Below, in pieces: positions 10,401 through 25,400 of a stretch of 64,000 nucleotides of DNA. The stretch covers positions 19,453,772 to 19,517,771 of the forward strand of contig NC_062987.1 of the NCBI RefSeq assembly GCF_023078275.1, given 5' to 3'. The notes under the pieces were generated by a model. That model was given only the letters and a program-made list of their open reading frames with translations. It had not been told where the DNA came from and made no database searches. The translations under genes were made by a program, and so were the position numbers. Every line of letters begins with the position of its first letter. Position 1 is the stretch's first letter. Origin of the DNA: Leguminivora glycinivorella. Taxonomy: Eukaryota > Arthropoda > Insecta > Lepidoptera > Tortricidae.

Positions 10401-13400
10401 AAATTTATTAAGGATTACTTCGTTCCTAAGCGCTTTTTCTGTATCTCCAACAGTTTTGTCAGAAATCGAGAAAAACCGCATTTTCGGCACTTTAAGGGAG
10501 GGTAGAGGGGTGACGCAGAGGGGGGAGGAGTGGGGAGGGTTGATGAAAAATAACTTCGGTCTATAACATACATGTTTCAATTAAAAAAAACCTTCCATTA
10601 ATTATGCCGTAATTTTAGCTAATTTCCCCCTACTATTTACCAAATATGATTCTTTTAACACTTCTGAAAACTCTAATTAACACAGGTCAAATTATATTCT
10701 ATTGAAAATATTTCAACTTGTGCTATCTTCAAGTCTCCTCCTCCATCTATCTATCTAAAACTATCTACCTTAGTCACTGTTTCTTTCATATGTGTAATTT
10801 ATTTCTGTTTTAACTTCTGTAAACGCTAAAAATGCGCTTTTATATCTGACAATGTTCCATGATTTGCCTCAAGCTTTACAGGTTTCATTGAAGTAGTTGT
10901 CATACAATGCAAAAGCATTTCGTAAGGGATATTCTCTCTGGCAATATGTTTCAAAACAATTAAATACACTTCGTCGGACCAAACCACCTGATGCCGCAGC
11001 TAATTTGTAAACAATAACAGCTGTTACGCTATCAGCAGTACCAGCTAAAAAAACATAGGTACAGTAATGCATTCTGTGTTCTGGCAAAACTTCTTTATAT
11101 GAAAGTATTTATTTGAATGCGCTTTCATAGTAAAAAGTTCGGACGCACTTTACATAATAAAAAGTCTGGATGCACTTTTCACAGTAAAACGTTTTTTTTT
11201 CTTAGCCTATTGGAGTTTGGAGTGTCCCACTGCTGGGCAAAGGCCTCTCCATAATTTCCGATTCTCCGTTACTTCCGGCCAGTTGTTTAGGAAGTCGTCA
11301 AGGTCGTCCCGCCATCTTTGCCTGGGCCTGCCCGGCCCACGTTTCTTCGTCGGCACCCACTTGGTGGCTATGTTAGCCCACCTATCCGGATGCATGCGAT
11401 AGACGTGGCCGGCCCAGTCCCATTTAAGCCTGGCGGTTTTTCTGCCAACGTCAGCAATGCGAGTCTTAAAGCGCAGCGTGGTGTTACGGACGCGGTCGGT
11501 CCTTTTAACACCTAAAATGCTGCGCTCTATAACGCGTTGGCAAACCTTCAGTTTGGACTTCTGATTTTCTGTGAGCGACCGTGTAAAAAGTTAACTCTTG
11601 AATATATACCAGTGTGTTTTTTATAAACAATAAAACAGAAATAAAATGCTGAAAATTCGATGTTTTGCGGCAGATCCTTTAATCGCCAGTAAACTCAAAA
11701 GCGGAAATAGGTACTTAGGTACATGTAAAAAAAAAATCGGAAAATACAATCCATAGTTTGTTAGGGTTCCGTAGTCAACTAGGAACCCTTATAGTTTCGC
11801 CATGTCTGTCTGTCCGTCCGTCCGTCCGTCCGCGGATAATCTCAGTAACTGTAAGCACTAGAAAGCTGAAATTTGGTACCAATATGTATATCAATCACGC
11901 CAACAAAGTGCAAAAATAAAAACCGGCCAAGAGCGTGTCGGGCCACGCTCAGTGTAGGGTTCCGTAGTTTTCCGTATTTTTCTCAAAAACTACTGAACCT
12001 ATCAAGTTCAAAACAATTTTCCTAGAAAGTTTTTATAAAGATCTACTATTGTGATTTTTTTCATATTTTTTGAACATAGGGTTCAAAAGTTAGAGGGGGG
12101 GGGGACGCACTTTTTTTTCCTTTAGAAGCGATTATTTCCAAAAATATTGATATTATCAAAAAACAATCTTAGTAAACCCTTCTTCATTTTTAAATACCTA
12201 TCCAACAATATATCACACGTTGGGGTTGCAATGAAAAAAAATATACGCCCCCACTTTACATGTAGGGGGGGTACCCTAATAAAACATTTTTTTCCATTTT
12301 TTATTTTTGCACTTTGTTGGCGTGATTGATATACATATTGGTACCAAATTTCAGCTTTCTAGTGCTTACAGTTACTGAGATTATCCGCGGACGGACGGAC
12401 GGACGGACAGACAGACATGGCGAAACTATAAGGGTTCCTAGTTGACTACGGAACCCTAAAAATGGAAAAAAATGTTTTATTAGGGTACCCCCCCTACATG
12501 TAAAGTGGGGGCGTATATTTTTTTTCATTGCAACCCCAACGTGTGATATATTGTTGGATAGGTATTTAAAAATGAAGAAGGGTTTACTAAGATTGTTTTT
12601 TGATAATATCAATATTTTTGGAAATAATCGCTTCTAAAGGAAAAAAAAGTGCGTCCCCCCCCCTCTAACTTTTGAACCCTATGTTCAAAAAATATGAAAA
12701 AAATCACAATAGTAGATCTTTATAAAAACTTTCTAGGAAAATTGTTTTGAACTTGATAGGTTCAGTAGTTTTTGAGAAAAATACGGAAAACTACGGAACC
12801 CTACACTGAGCGTGGCCCGACACGCTCTTGGCCGGTTTTTAGTTACTAAAATACTTAAATTGCTATAGAAAAGTAAGGTCCGCTGCAACCTTGTATACTG
12901 TCATGAAAAAAACTTTTTGTTTAATCTTACTTACCAACTTCCGAAATGCAAAAAATCACAGTAAAAATAGAACGTTGTAAAATAAAAACTAATAAAAGAA
13001 ATAAACAAAAGGACCTTATGGATAAGACAGATATAAAAAGCTTTTTTTACATGAATGTCTACAATGCAAGTGTCAAAGAGCTTGTTCCTGCACAAAGTTT
13101 ACATAAATAGTTACGTCAATAACCACATAAAACATATATATGTTTACATTATATAAAAACACATTAAGATATAGTTGAGTCTGGAGTCCAGTCCACAGCC
13201 TTATAACAAATACAGTACGAGCAAATAACGGTCCGCCTGATAGAAAGCGGCCACCGTCACCTATGGACGCCTGCAACTCAAGGAGTCTCACGTGCGCGTT
13301 GCCAACCCATTAGAAACTTTTTATTTTTTATGGGATATGAGGCAAACGAGCAGACAGGTCGCCTGATGGTAAGCGATCACTGCTGCCCATGAACACCCGA

Positions 13401-16400
13401 ACCAGAAGTGTTGGAGGTGCGTTGCCGGGCCTTTCAGATGGGTGTACGCTCTTTTCTTGAAGGTTTGAAGGTCGTGTGTGTCGGTCCGGAAATACATTCC
13501 ACAGTTTAGCTGTGCGAGGCAGGAAGATTCTGGAGAAACGTACAGTTGAGGACTGCCAGCCATCTAAATGATGGAGATGGAAATGTTGTACACTCCTTTT
13601 TGACCTTATTGTATCTTTTGACCCCCAGGACGGTTCCTACCTCGCCGAATTCCTGATCGAGAAAGGCTACACGGTCCACGGCATCCTCAGACGCTCTTCC
13701 TCCTTCAACACTGGCCGTATTCAGCACCTGTACGAGAGACCGGCTTGTCACACGGGAGGCGCCATGCATTTACATTACGGTGACCTTACGGATACAACCT
13801 GCTTGATCAGCATCATTGTCAAGGTGAGTTGTCTTTGTCTTATAATCGTTCTCTCTCCCTCTTTTAGCGACTACCTTCAATACTGGTCGGATATGTAGGT
13901 ACAGCCCCTATACGAAAGACTGGCATATCACACGGGCGGGGCAATACATCTACGTTACGGAGACCTTACAGATACCACATGCTTGATTGGCATCATTGTC
14001 AAGGTAAGGAGTGTATCTGTCTCTGTCTAATGTGAATCGTTTTCTCTCCCTCTAACTTTTAGCGACTACCTTCAATACTGGCTGAATACAGCACCTGTAC
14101 CAACGACCAGTATGTCACACGGATGGGACCATGCATTTATTATGAAGAGCTTAGGGACACTATAGGTAACTTACAGGTCGAACGCGATTAATTAACATTA
14201 TTTTACCTTTTTTCCCAACGTTTCGGCCAGTATGTGACTTTAAATATGTGTACAAAGCGCAAGAACTTAAAGTGTTATACTATAGGTAACTGCTTAATTC
14301 ACGCCCAACCCAAGAACCAGCTAGTCGGGTTCATTTTGTGTTGAAAATGAGGCGCTCGCGCTGAATTTTTTTTTTTTTTTTTTATACCACGTCGGTGGCA
14401 AATAGGTATACGGCCCGCCTGATGGAAATTTTTTATTTTATAATAGAATTTCTTACAAACGGCTCAGTATTTGGTCTGAGAAGCCTGCTGTCTCGTTTTA
14501 ACCTATCCAAATACAATTAATCCTGTTACCTACTTCTAAAGATTACAAAGCGTTGCAGGAAAGTTGCCATGATATGTTAATAACTTTTTTATCAAACTCC
14601 TAATTCGAATTACTATAGAGAGATACCTAAGGGATAACGTTAAGCCACCATCATCATCATCATCATTCTCTTGCCCTTATCCCAGTCACTTGGGGTCGGC
14701 GCAGCATGTCTTTCTCTTCCATACATCTCTGTCACTCGTCATCTCATCACTAACTTGTTTTAGTTCCATATCATGTCTCACACAGTCCATCCACCTCTTC
14801 TTCGGTTTTCCCCTCCCGTTACTTCCACCACCTTCCACATTCATTCGTAATACCTTTCTCGTCACATGCCTTTCATCCCTCCGCATTACATGTCCATACC
14901 ATGCTAGTCGATTCGCTCTTACTTTTTCAACAATCGGTGCTACTTTCAGGCTTCCTCTGATATACTCATTCTTTATCTTATCCATTCTTGTCACGCCACA
15001 CATCCATCTTAACATTCTCATCTCTGCCACGTGCAATCTCTTTTCATCCGTCACCTTTAGGGCCCAACACTCTGATCCATACATGACGACAGGTCTGATG
15101 ACTGATTTATAAATTTTGCCCTTCAGTCGAAGAGGCATCCGGGCGTCACAAATGGTTCCCGTGACCTGTCGCCATTTCATCCACCCCGTGCTAATACGGT
15201 TTTTCACATCGCGGTCGATATCGCCATCACACTGTACGAGCGAACCAAGGTACTTAAAGTCGGAGCAGACTGGCAATAAAATACCATCGAGTTCTATGGC
15301 AGCAAAACCAGAGAGACCGCCGAAATCACAAAACATATGTTCTGTTTTTGATCTACTGATCTTCAGGCCAACATTCTCTAGTTTTTGCCGCCACTTCTCG
15401 AGTCTGCTCTGTACCTCGTAACATTAAGATCTGATATCTGATAACGTTAAGCCACCATTTCACATTAAAGTTGCATGAAAATCACCGTTATTTCCATCAT
15501 ATCAAGATTCCCCTTACGAAATTACCCGGGCATTTCTGTCATTCGGAATTACCCTAATGCACCTTACATCACACTTTACATACTGTGCAGGCCTGTTATA
15601 CCATGAAATTCATTGAAATGTTCCAATAAAACAGCAAGGCTGGTACGACATGCTTTCACGGCCGAACAATAGCGCGATTACACGCTTTATGACTTTGACT
15701 CGTTGTTTGCCAACTGTATACTCAAGCTATTACATATAGATGCGGACACAAATATGTAGACACAACCATATCGTATTGTACTGAAGTCATATTGCTATTT
15801 CTGTCATGCTAATGGAGACCTAGGCCCCAGTGCGATAGAGAGGGATAGTACTATAGCACCAGTCGCCTGCACTTGCTATTGCGGCAAGTTTAGCATTCTA
15901 GACATTCTAGTCGTGTATACATATTATTGGCAGATTGTCCGCATCTATATTTAATACTTTGTATACATGTTGATATCGTTTATGATTCAACATGAAACTG
16001 CGGTCAGTTTAAAAAGTGATTTGGATATGCTTTGCTCATCGTTACATCGTCACGTGAGCATATAGATTTCATGAATATAACCTAACCACAAAATTAAAAT
16101 TTTGTAAAAACCCCCGACCGCGAGATAGTAGACCGATTTTGGGATCGGATAATGTGAAAACGCACTTAAGCCTCCGCCACGCCCACACATGAGCGGTTTG
16201 AGAGCGTGGCGTGAGCGGGGCGCGATGAGAGCGTACCGCCAGCGCCCCGCTCGCGCTCAAAACGCTCATGTGTGGTGGAGGCTTTAAACTGATCTCTGGT
16301 TCAAAAAAAACTTCATTGCGTGCGTATTACAGGCATGTGGCGTGTGGCGACCCCATCGCCCACTGGCTTTCACCAGTGCAATCAACGCAGGGCAACTTGT

Positions 16401-19400
16401 GGCTAGCTGTTCACTGTTGTAGAACAGCGATCCCACGTACCCCAGTGCTCCTAGAGAGTTCTGTTACCCTGTCGGTGGATAGGTGCTACAGAACTCTAGG
16501 TACCTCTGCCTTGCCTTGGCTGGCCGTCCAGAGTGGAGTCGTTAGGGCTATATCAGAGTATAATAAATAGTACTATCGTACAGTATGGTCAATTTAGCTC
16601 CCCGCTGAAAGTGCCGCCCACCCGCTCTCGGCTACCTCACAGTTACCACCTGTCAAAAACGCGACCAGTTGACCTGTCATATCTCACTCATACGAGCATG
16701 GTACGCGTTCACCTACACGAGCTTATACTGTGTGCGTTAGGAACGCGCTTTTTTAGGGTTCCGTAGTCAACTAGGAACCCTTATAGTTTCGCCATGTCTG
16801 TCTGTCCGTCCGTCCGTCCGTCCGTCCGTCCGTCCGTCCGTCCGTCCGTCCGTCCGCGGATAATCTCAGTAACCATTAGCACTAGAAAGCTGAAATTTGG
16901 TACCAATATGTATATCAATCACGCCAACAAAGTGCAAAAATAAAAAATGGAAAAAAATGTTTTTTTAGGGTACCCCCCCTACATGTAAAATGGGGGCTGA
17001 TATATTTTTTCATTCCAATCCCAACGTGTGATATATCGTTGGATAGGTATTTAAAAATGAATAAGGGTTTACTAAGACCGTTTTTTGATAATATTAATAT
17101 TTTCGGAAATAATCACTCCAAAAGGAAAAAAAAGTGCGTCCCCCCCCCCTCTAACTTTTGAACCATATGTTTAAAAAATATGAAAAAAATCACAAAAGTA
17201 GAACTTTATAAGTACTTTCTAGGAAAATTGTTTTGAACTTGATAGGTTCAGTAGTTTTTGAGAAAAATACGGAAAACTACGGAACCCTACACTGAGCGTG
17301 GCCCGACACGCTCTTGGCCGGTTTTTCATATATTTGATCGCCAGTGTCCGAGGTGTGGCTATATATCTAAGTGAAAATTTGCCTAAGACGCGAGTTGGCA
17401 CAGTCGCGGGTAACAGTGAAACAGTCACTGGGTAGGTAATAGGTGTAGGTACACCTTTTTCCTTTTTTTAACCCCCAACGCAAAAACGACGGGCTGTTAT
17501 AAGTTTGACGTGTCTGCATGCCTGTCTGTCTGCCCGTCTGTTTGTCTGTCTGTGTGTGTGTGTCTGTCTGTGGCATCGTAGCTCCCGAACGGATAAACCG
17601 ATTTAGATTTAGTTTTTTTTGTCTGAGTTAGTCGGGAGTATTCTTATAGCCATGTTTCATGAAAATCGGTCTACTATGTCGCGGTCGGGGGTTTTTTATA
17701 AAATTTTAATTTTGTGGTTATACTTTTCCATAATAATTTTATATATAAGTACCTGGGAAAAGAGCACGTGACCTGTATTGTCTAACTTCCGGTCCTACAT
17801 TGGACATCATATCATCTATCTATATGTTATATACAATGATAACTAGAACCGTTTCAAGTATTACGCGATTACTGATGCGCTTCAAAGATAATTGATAAGA
17901 TTTTGTTAACCTGTTGCTTAACTAGGACAAGTATTTCGAAAATATATCGGTTTTAGGTAGTTACTTAACTAGGTATAATAGATATTTATTGGCAATCTAT
18001 ACCTGTGTGCGTAGCCAAACGCTTCACGATTCGTGAGCGTTTCGTGAAGCGTTTGTGCAGTCGGCTACGCACACTAACGTATCTTTAGGCTGGTAAATTA
18101 TTAGGTTAACTATTTTTCATTTTTCATTTCATTTATTTATTAATACAATGTCACTTACAGTATACACCAATCACATGACACATAGGAACATAAGAATAAA
18201 AATAATTAATTAACAAAACAGTCATAATTTAAATAAAACATTAATTTACATTTAAATAATATTCGCTAAGCAGTACTAATTATGCTCGGGGCGACTATAG
18301 CCTCGAGGTAACGCCCGGCTGTGGTTAAAAATCTCGGTTCAGGAGTTGAAAATAAGTCTAACGAGTCGTCCTGGTCCAATATACTATTAATGAGCATTAG
18401 AGTTCGGTAGAGAGGCGAGAGGGAATTGGACTTAGTACAGGTGTTCGGAATGTTGAGTAAGGGGAGTTTACGAGGACGGAGATTGTGTCTTGAAACAGGA
18501 AACGCTAAGAGGAAACTGCTATTCGTCTGGCCTCGTATATTAAACCAAAAAAGAAACGTACCAAGGTGATACTCCTACGAGCTTCCAGCGTCTGGTATCC
18601 CACCATATACTTTGCTTCATCTTTATTATATCATCCCTTAATGTGCCTTAATGGTCCACTGCTGAGCATATGCCTCTCTTCTAGTACGCCACTTGTCCCG
18701 GTCCTGAGCTAGTCTCATCCAGTTGTGACCCACAATTTTCCGGATGTCGTCCACCCAACGAGCCAACGGATGCCAAGCGCCTCTTACATTTTGTAAGCGG
18801 CCACCATTTCGTTAACATTTTGGAACAAGCACGACGAAGGCTGTGAGGCATTTGTGTTGTATGGTGTTGGACATTTGCAGTTTGTTTTTTGTCTCTTAAT
18901 TGGTTTATTATTTTTTAACAGAGTAACGCCAAATTTTTTGAATATTGTAGGGATATATGTTTGTTACTATTTCTTGTTAATTCATTTTAATATTTAATTC
19001 GAAACGTCGGGATGTATTTTAAATTCATTATACGCGATTTAATCCGTTTCCATAGTTTTATTTTACCTATTGTTCTGTTTCAGACTCGGCCAAAAGAGAT
19101 ATACAATCTCGGAGCGCAGTCCCACGTAAAAGTGTCATTTGAACTTAGCGAATACACGGCCCAGGTGAGTTGGTCGAAATGCTTTTTTTAAGCCCTGATG
19201 CAAAACGACGGGGTGTTATAAGTTTGACGTGTCTGTCTGTGTTTGTGTCTGTCTGTGGCATCGTAGCTCCCGAACGGATGGACCGATTTAGATTTCGTTT
19301 TTTTTTTGTTTGAAAGCTGAATTAGTCGGGAGTGTTTTCATGAAAATAGGTCCACTATGTCGAGGGCTTTTTCAAAATTTTAATTTTGTGGTTAGGTTAT

Positions 19401-22400
19401 TAAGAAGAGTAGAAATTAAAAAAGCAGCACTGTCGTCGTGTCATCCCTTTCTTCGTGTTTATTATTCGTAGTCACATAGATTTTAGATATAACGTAACCA
19501 CAAAATTAAAATTTTGAAAAAACCCTCGACCGCGACATCGACATAGTAAGACCGATTTTTATTAAACATGGCTAAGAACACTCCCGACTAACTCAGCTTT
19601 CAGACAAAAAAAAACTAAATCTAAATCGGTTCAGCCGTTCGGGAGCTACGTTGCCACAGACAGACAGACACGTCAAACTTATAACACCCGTCATTTTTGC
19701 GTCAGGGGTTAAAAACGTGCACGTTCTTATAAAACTTTAAATGTTCATCAAATGACACATAAGTAGATATGCAATAAAATACTTAAGAAATCTTTCTACT
19801 GTAACATTCTGATACAAACTTGACGCCTAATGTATATATTATAGGTGGACGCACTAGGTACCCTCCGACTATTGGAAGCAGTAAGAGCCGCAGGTTTAGA
19901 AAAGGAGACGCGAATCTACCAAGCGTCCACCTCGGAGTTGTATGGCAAAGTTGTCGAAGTGCCTCAATCAGAGAAAACACCATTTTACCCACGATCGCCG
20001 TATGGTGAGTACTACCTACTTTACAACTTATAATTAGGCTACTAATAGTTCAGTATGTAAGAGTCGAGGGCTTGGGAGACGCGAATCTACCAAGCATCCA
20101 CCTCGGAGTTGTATGGCAAAGTAGTCTAAGTGCATCAATCGGAGAAAACACCCTTCTACCCACGATCGCCGTATGGTGAGTACTAACTTTACAACTTCTA
20201 ATTAGGGCTTAAGTCGATGTAGTCGCCGCGAATCACCAAGCGTCCACCTCGGAGTTGTATGGCAAAGTTGTCGAAGTGCCTCAATCGGAGAAAACACCCT
20301 TCTACCCACGATCGCCGTATGGTGAGTACTACCTACTTTAAAACTTGTAATTAGAGCTACTAGGAGTTCAGTATATAAGAGTCGAGGGCTTGGGAGACGC
20401 GAATCTACCAAGCGTCCACCTCGGAGTTGTATGGCAAAGTTGTCGAAGTGCCTCAATCAGAGAAAACACCATTTTACCCACGATCGCCATATGGTGAGTA
20501 CTACTAAAGACATATTTAACTCCGTATAGACAGATAAAGTCTAAGAAAAAAACGTACCTCGGGACGGAACCATAGAGAAAAAGGTACGGTGGGCTAGATG
20601 GTGATACACCTTTGGCGGACTCTCGGCTAGATGGCGCTAATAATGACATTTGACATTTTAACACGTATCAAGCTAAGAATACGGGCCAAATTGTCAAAAC
20701 TGAGGTTCAAAAGTTTAAGCCTGTGTCGAGAGATGGCAGGCTATGCACTGTGATTACACATTTTTCTTTGGCAGTAACTCTCTAGAAACTCGATCCTCTT
20801 TGGTACCACCTACTTTACAACTTCTAATTAGGGCTACTAGGAGTTCAGTATTTAAAGACTCGAGGGCTTGGGAGACGCGAACCTACCAAGCATCCACCTC
20901 GGAGTTGTATGGCAAAGTTGTCGAAGTGCCTCAATCAGAGAAAACACCTTTCTACCCACGATCGCCTTATGATGAGTACAACCTACTTTACAACTTGTAA
21001 TTAGGGCTACTAGGAGTTCAGTATTTAAAGAGTCGAGGGCTTGGGAGACGCGAACCTACCAAGCATCCACCTCGGAGTTGTATGGCAAAGTTGTCGAAGT
21101 GCCTCAATCAGAGAAAACACCCTTCTACCATCGCCGTACTACGTACTTTAAAACACTACTAATAGATCGAGGGCTTGGGAGACGCGAATATGGTGAGTAC
21201 TAATCCGAGAAAACACCATTTTAGCCAAATCGCCATATGGTGAGTACTATATATTAACTCCGTATAGACAGATAAAGTCTAAGAAAAAAACGTACCTCGG
21301 GACGGAACCATAGAGAAAAAGGTACGGTGGGCTAGATGGTGATACACCTTTGGCGGACTCTCGGCTAGATGGCGCTAATAATGATATTTGACATTTTAAG
21401 ACATATCAAGCTAAGAATACGAGCCATATTGTCAAAACTGAGGTTCAAAAGTTTTAAGCCTGTGTCGAGAGATGGCAGTCTATGCACTGTGATTACACAT
21501 TTTTCTTTGGCAGTAACTCTCTAGAAACTCGATCCTCTTTGGTACTACCTACTTTACAACTTCTAATTAGGGCTACTAGGAGTTCAGTATTTAAAGACTC
21601 GAGGGCTTGGGAGACGCGAACCTACCAAGCATCCACCTCGGAGTTGTATGTTCAGCAAAGTTGTCGAAGTGCCTCAATCAGAGAAAACACCTTTAGCTAC
21701 CCACGATCGCCTTATGATGAGTACAACCTACTTTACAACTTGTAATTAGGGCTACTAGGAGTTCGGTATGCAGGTTTTTTTTTGCTCAGTGTTGCCTAGC
21801 AGAAATTTTCTCCAGCCGCCACTGCTACCTACTTCATAACTACTTCTTCTTCGTCGATCCTCACGGCTAAGGGTCGTGACGACTGTGGGTATTCTTCACC
21901 AGTGCTCTCCACGCTACTGGATCCCGATGCACGCTAGCCTGCAATATGGTCTCTGTCACAGACGTTATTCTGTCCGCCCAACCTAGTGATGTGTAAGTTG
22001 CGGAAACTTTCCAAAAAATCTTAAATTTCATGTAAAATTCACGAAACTTATGAAATGGAAAGTTTCCATCCATACAAATGTCCATACAAAGTATGGAAAG
22101 TTTCCGAAGTTTTCCTATGTAAAAATTTCAGAATTTTGGAAACTTTCCGTCGGCACATCAATAGCCCAACCTGTGCCCATGTACAGATGTAGTGCGAAAA
22201 GGGTTTCCTTCGGAAACGTTCGTATTTGTCATGCTAGTTCAGTCAATGTCAGTGCATCTTGTACTGAGACTGACTGAAATAGCATGACACGTTCGTACGT
22301 TTCCGTAACAATTCGAAGGCAAATCTTTTCGCACTACCATGTAGCCGCCGTGCAGGATCAGGAGCCGACGACTTATAAAAACTTCAATTTAAGTAGACTT

Positions 22401-25400
22401 CGCGTCCTTTCCCTGGCAGCAAAGTTGTTTCACTAGTGGTGATCCGTCGATCTGTGCGAATGCTGTCACTGACGTGTTGCGTCGGGGTATGGAATACTAT
22501 ATTCCCTACTCTGACGTAGCAACCGGGGGTGCGGCTCGTCCCTGGTTCAATGCCGACTGCGACCGGGCGGAGGCCCTTAAGCAAGCGGCTTATTTGTCGT
22601 GGGCGAGCGCCCGTAGTCGTAGAGATCCGGATATACACGCAAAGAAACAGTCTTTCAACAGAGCTGCTAAGTTCTGCAAGAAAGTTATACGGAAGGCTCG
22701 TTTTCTCCATGTCAGTCGCATAGGCGCCAAGTTAGCCTCATATCCGGCAGGTAGTAGAGCGTTTTGGTCCCTAGCAAAGTCAGTGGAGTCAAATTTCTGC
22801 CGCTCCTCCTTACCTCCATTGCTAAGACCGGACGGATCGTTGGCACATACTGCAAAAGAGAAGGCTAACCTGTTTGCCACTCTATTTGCCGATAATTCGC
22901 GTCTGGATGTTGGCGTCGCAAAGCCTACCTCCTTACCAGCCTTTGGAACTTCAATGCCCGAAGTTAAAATCCATCAAAAGGAGGTACTGAAAGCCCTGCG
23001 CAATCTAGACGTGAATAAAACTAGTGGTCCCGACGGAGTTCCAGCGATTGTTTTGAAAACCTGTGCGCCTGAATTGTCTCCGGTACTGACACGTCTGTAT
23101 CGTCTCTCCCTGAGGACAGGTCTAGTTCCAAAATCGTGGAAACTAGCGAACGTACAGCCTGTACCCAAAAAGGGTAGTCGTGCTGACCCGTCAAATTACC
23201 GCCCCATCGCGATCACCTCCATACTATGCAAGGTTATGGAGCGTGTATTGAACTCTAAGCTCCTGGCATATCTTGAAGGTAACGATCTCCTCAGTGGATT
23301 TCGTCGGAACCGATCAACTGGGGACCTTCTGATCTATGTCACCCACCTATGGGGCGAGACCATCGAGAGACACGGAGAGGCTGTAGCCGTGTCCCTTGAC
23401 ATTTCCAAGGCCTTCGACAGAGTGTGGCACGACAGCCTAATATGCAAGCTGAGCGCCTACGGAATTTCGCCTGGCCTGCGCTCCTGGATCACTGACTTCC
23501 TGAGGGACCGATCTATTCGAGTTGTCCTAGACGGGTGCTCATCTGATCTGTTGGCTATAAACGCCGGGGTCCCTCAGGGCTCAGTTCTCTCCGCGACCCT
23601 CTTTTTGCTGCACATCAATGACCTGCTTAAGCCCGGTATCGTTGGGTATGCGGATGACAGCACGGTCACGGAAAGATATCAATTTACCTTGGCTCCCACT
23701 TTCCAGAATGTGTCCCTTCCGCTGACCGACCACTTAGAACTTCTCGGTGTAAGCTTGAAGTCCAACCTGAACTTTGGGTCGACCATAGAGTCCAGGGCTA
23801 AAAATGCTGCCAAAAAACTTGGTGTCCTATTTAAGGTGAAGCGGTATTTTACGCCGAATCAGCTTATCTCCCTGTACCAAGCACAGGTCCGATCGTGCGT
23901 GGAATACTGCTGTCACCTTTGGGACGGTTCCGCCAAGTATCAGCTGGCGGCCCTGGATGCGATAGAGCGTCGGGCACATAGGCTCTTCGGCGATGACCCT
24001 ACTATTAAGGCAAAATTGCAGACCCTAGAACATCGCCGTCGAGTAGTGATGGGTAGGACATCATAATAAAATGAGTTTGTATGAGTACCTCATTTTCAAA
24101 AATGAGGTGTTACAATGTCTTACTTCAAATGAGGTGAGGTACTGGTACATAAAATTTTACAATCGGCGATTTGATAGACTCAATCGGGCAACAAAATCTA
24201 GTATGTATATGTATACTATGTAATAACATCCTTTATACCTATTAAATTTTATTTGCAAATAAATGTTAAGAATAGAACTTGAACAACAGAAGACTGAAAT
24301 ATTATTTAAGAATTCCAATTGTTATAATAAGAAACTACATAAAAAGCAAATAGAGTTGATGGTTCTATGAAACTTTTATTCTATTTTAGCTGTTGATTAT
24401 TGTTATTTATCGTGTTATATTCTTGATATCATGGTTTCATTTACAGTTTAATAATTATATATGTCAATTGAAATTGTAACCTTAAAATCTGCATATTTTT
24501 AACAAACGTGAGTTCATGTTGTTTTCTAATTAGATACCACTTTTGCGTAAAAAGAACCAACTTACCGCTGCGGATATTCTAACAGCAATATTATAGTAAA
24601 TTAAATGAACACCAACATTCTCTACGCCGCCGCCGATCATACTTTTGACTATATTTTTGCACGTAAAAGACACCAAAGCAGAGCCACAAGCGTATTAAAT
24701 CATGTATAAAATATCACCATTATTGTATTTTGGTGTATTTATTAGTAATATCACTGTATGACACAAATAAATTTGCCACTGAACTTTGGAAACAACAAAC
24801 AACGTTCACAACTTACTTTTTTCTGTCTGTGTCAACTGACAACGTCAACTGTCTAGGAATTACGTTTCGTTTCACGACTCACGTTTATTATTTGATAATG
24901 TTGTCAAAATGTGTACATATTAATAAACAATGTTATTTTTATTAACAATGTTTATATACTCCGCGTCATAAATACCTTTTTATGGATAATATTAACCCAT
25001 ATTGTTGTCTCAAGGAAGGCTATAACTATAACGTAAAAACAAAATAGAAATTTCTCTTCTTTATCCGTTGAACATGCAATGCGATATGATGTTAAATATT
25101 ATGCACCTTAAAATATTTTCAAACTTTTAACTCAGACAAAACAACTAACGAAAATTTAACTGATATATTATAGAAATAAGTAAAAATTACAAAAATAAAA
25201 TAAACATTTGTCACTAAGAAAAAGGAGAGAAATTCAAATTCAGTGAGACGCTAACTCTTCATGCTTACAAAGTTCATATTTGTTGCATTTAAAATAACAA
25301 CTACACCTACATAAGAATATAAATTAAAAAAATTGAATAATTTAAATAATATTTCGGTCATTAATCCTGTAATGTTGTCAAGCAAACTTCATAAATGCAC

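Noticed and set aside
12147..12612. Two mirrored frames encoding the same peptide, considered as a duplicated small gene
   Set aside because: They are the two arms of a palindromic repeat; the peptide is a chance frame of a dispersed family.
22474..24066. 530-codon frame considered as a cellular gene
   Set aside because: All motifs are those of a Jockey/CR1 reverse transcriptase, the apparent first codon is GTG, and the frame is cut by a hAT insertion.
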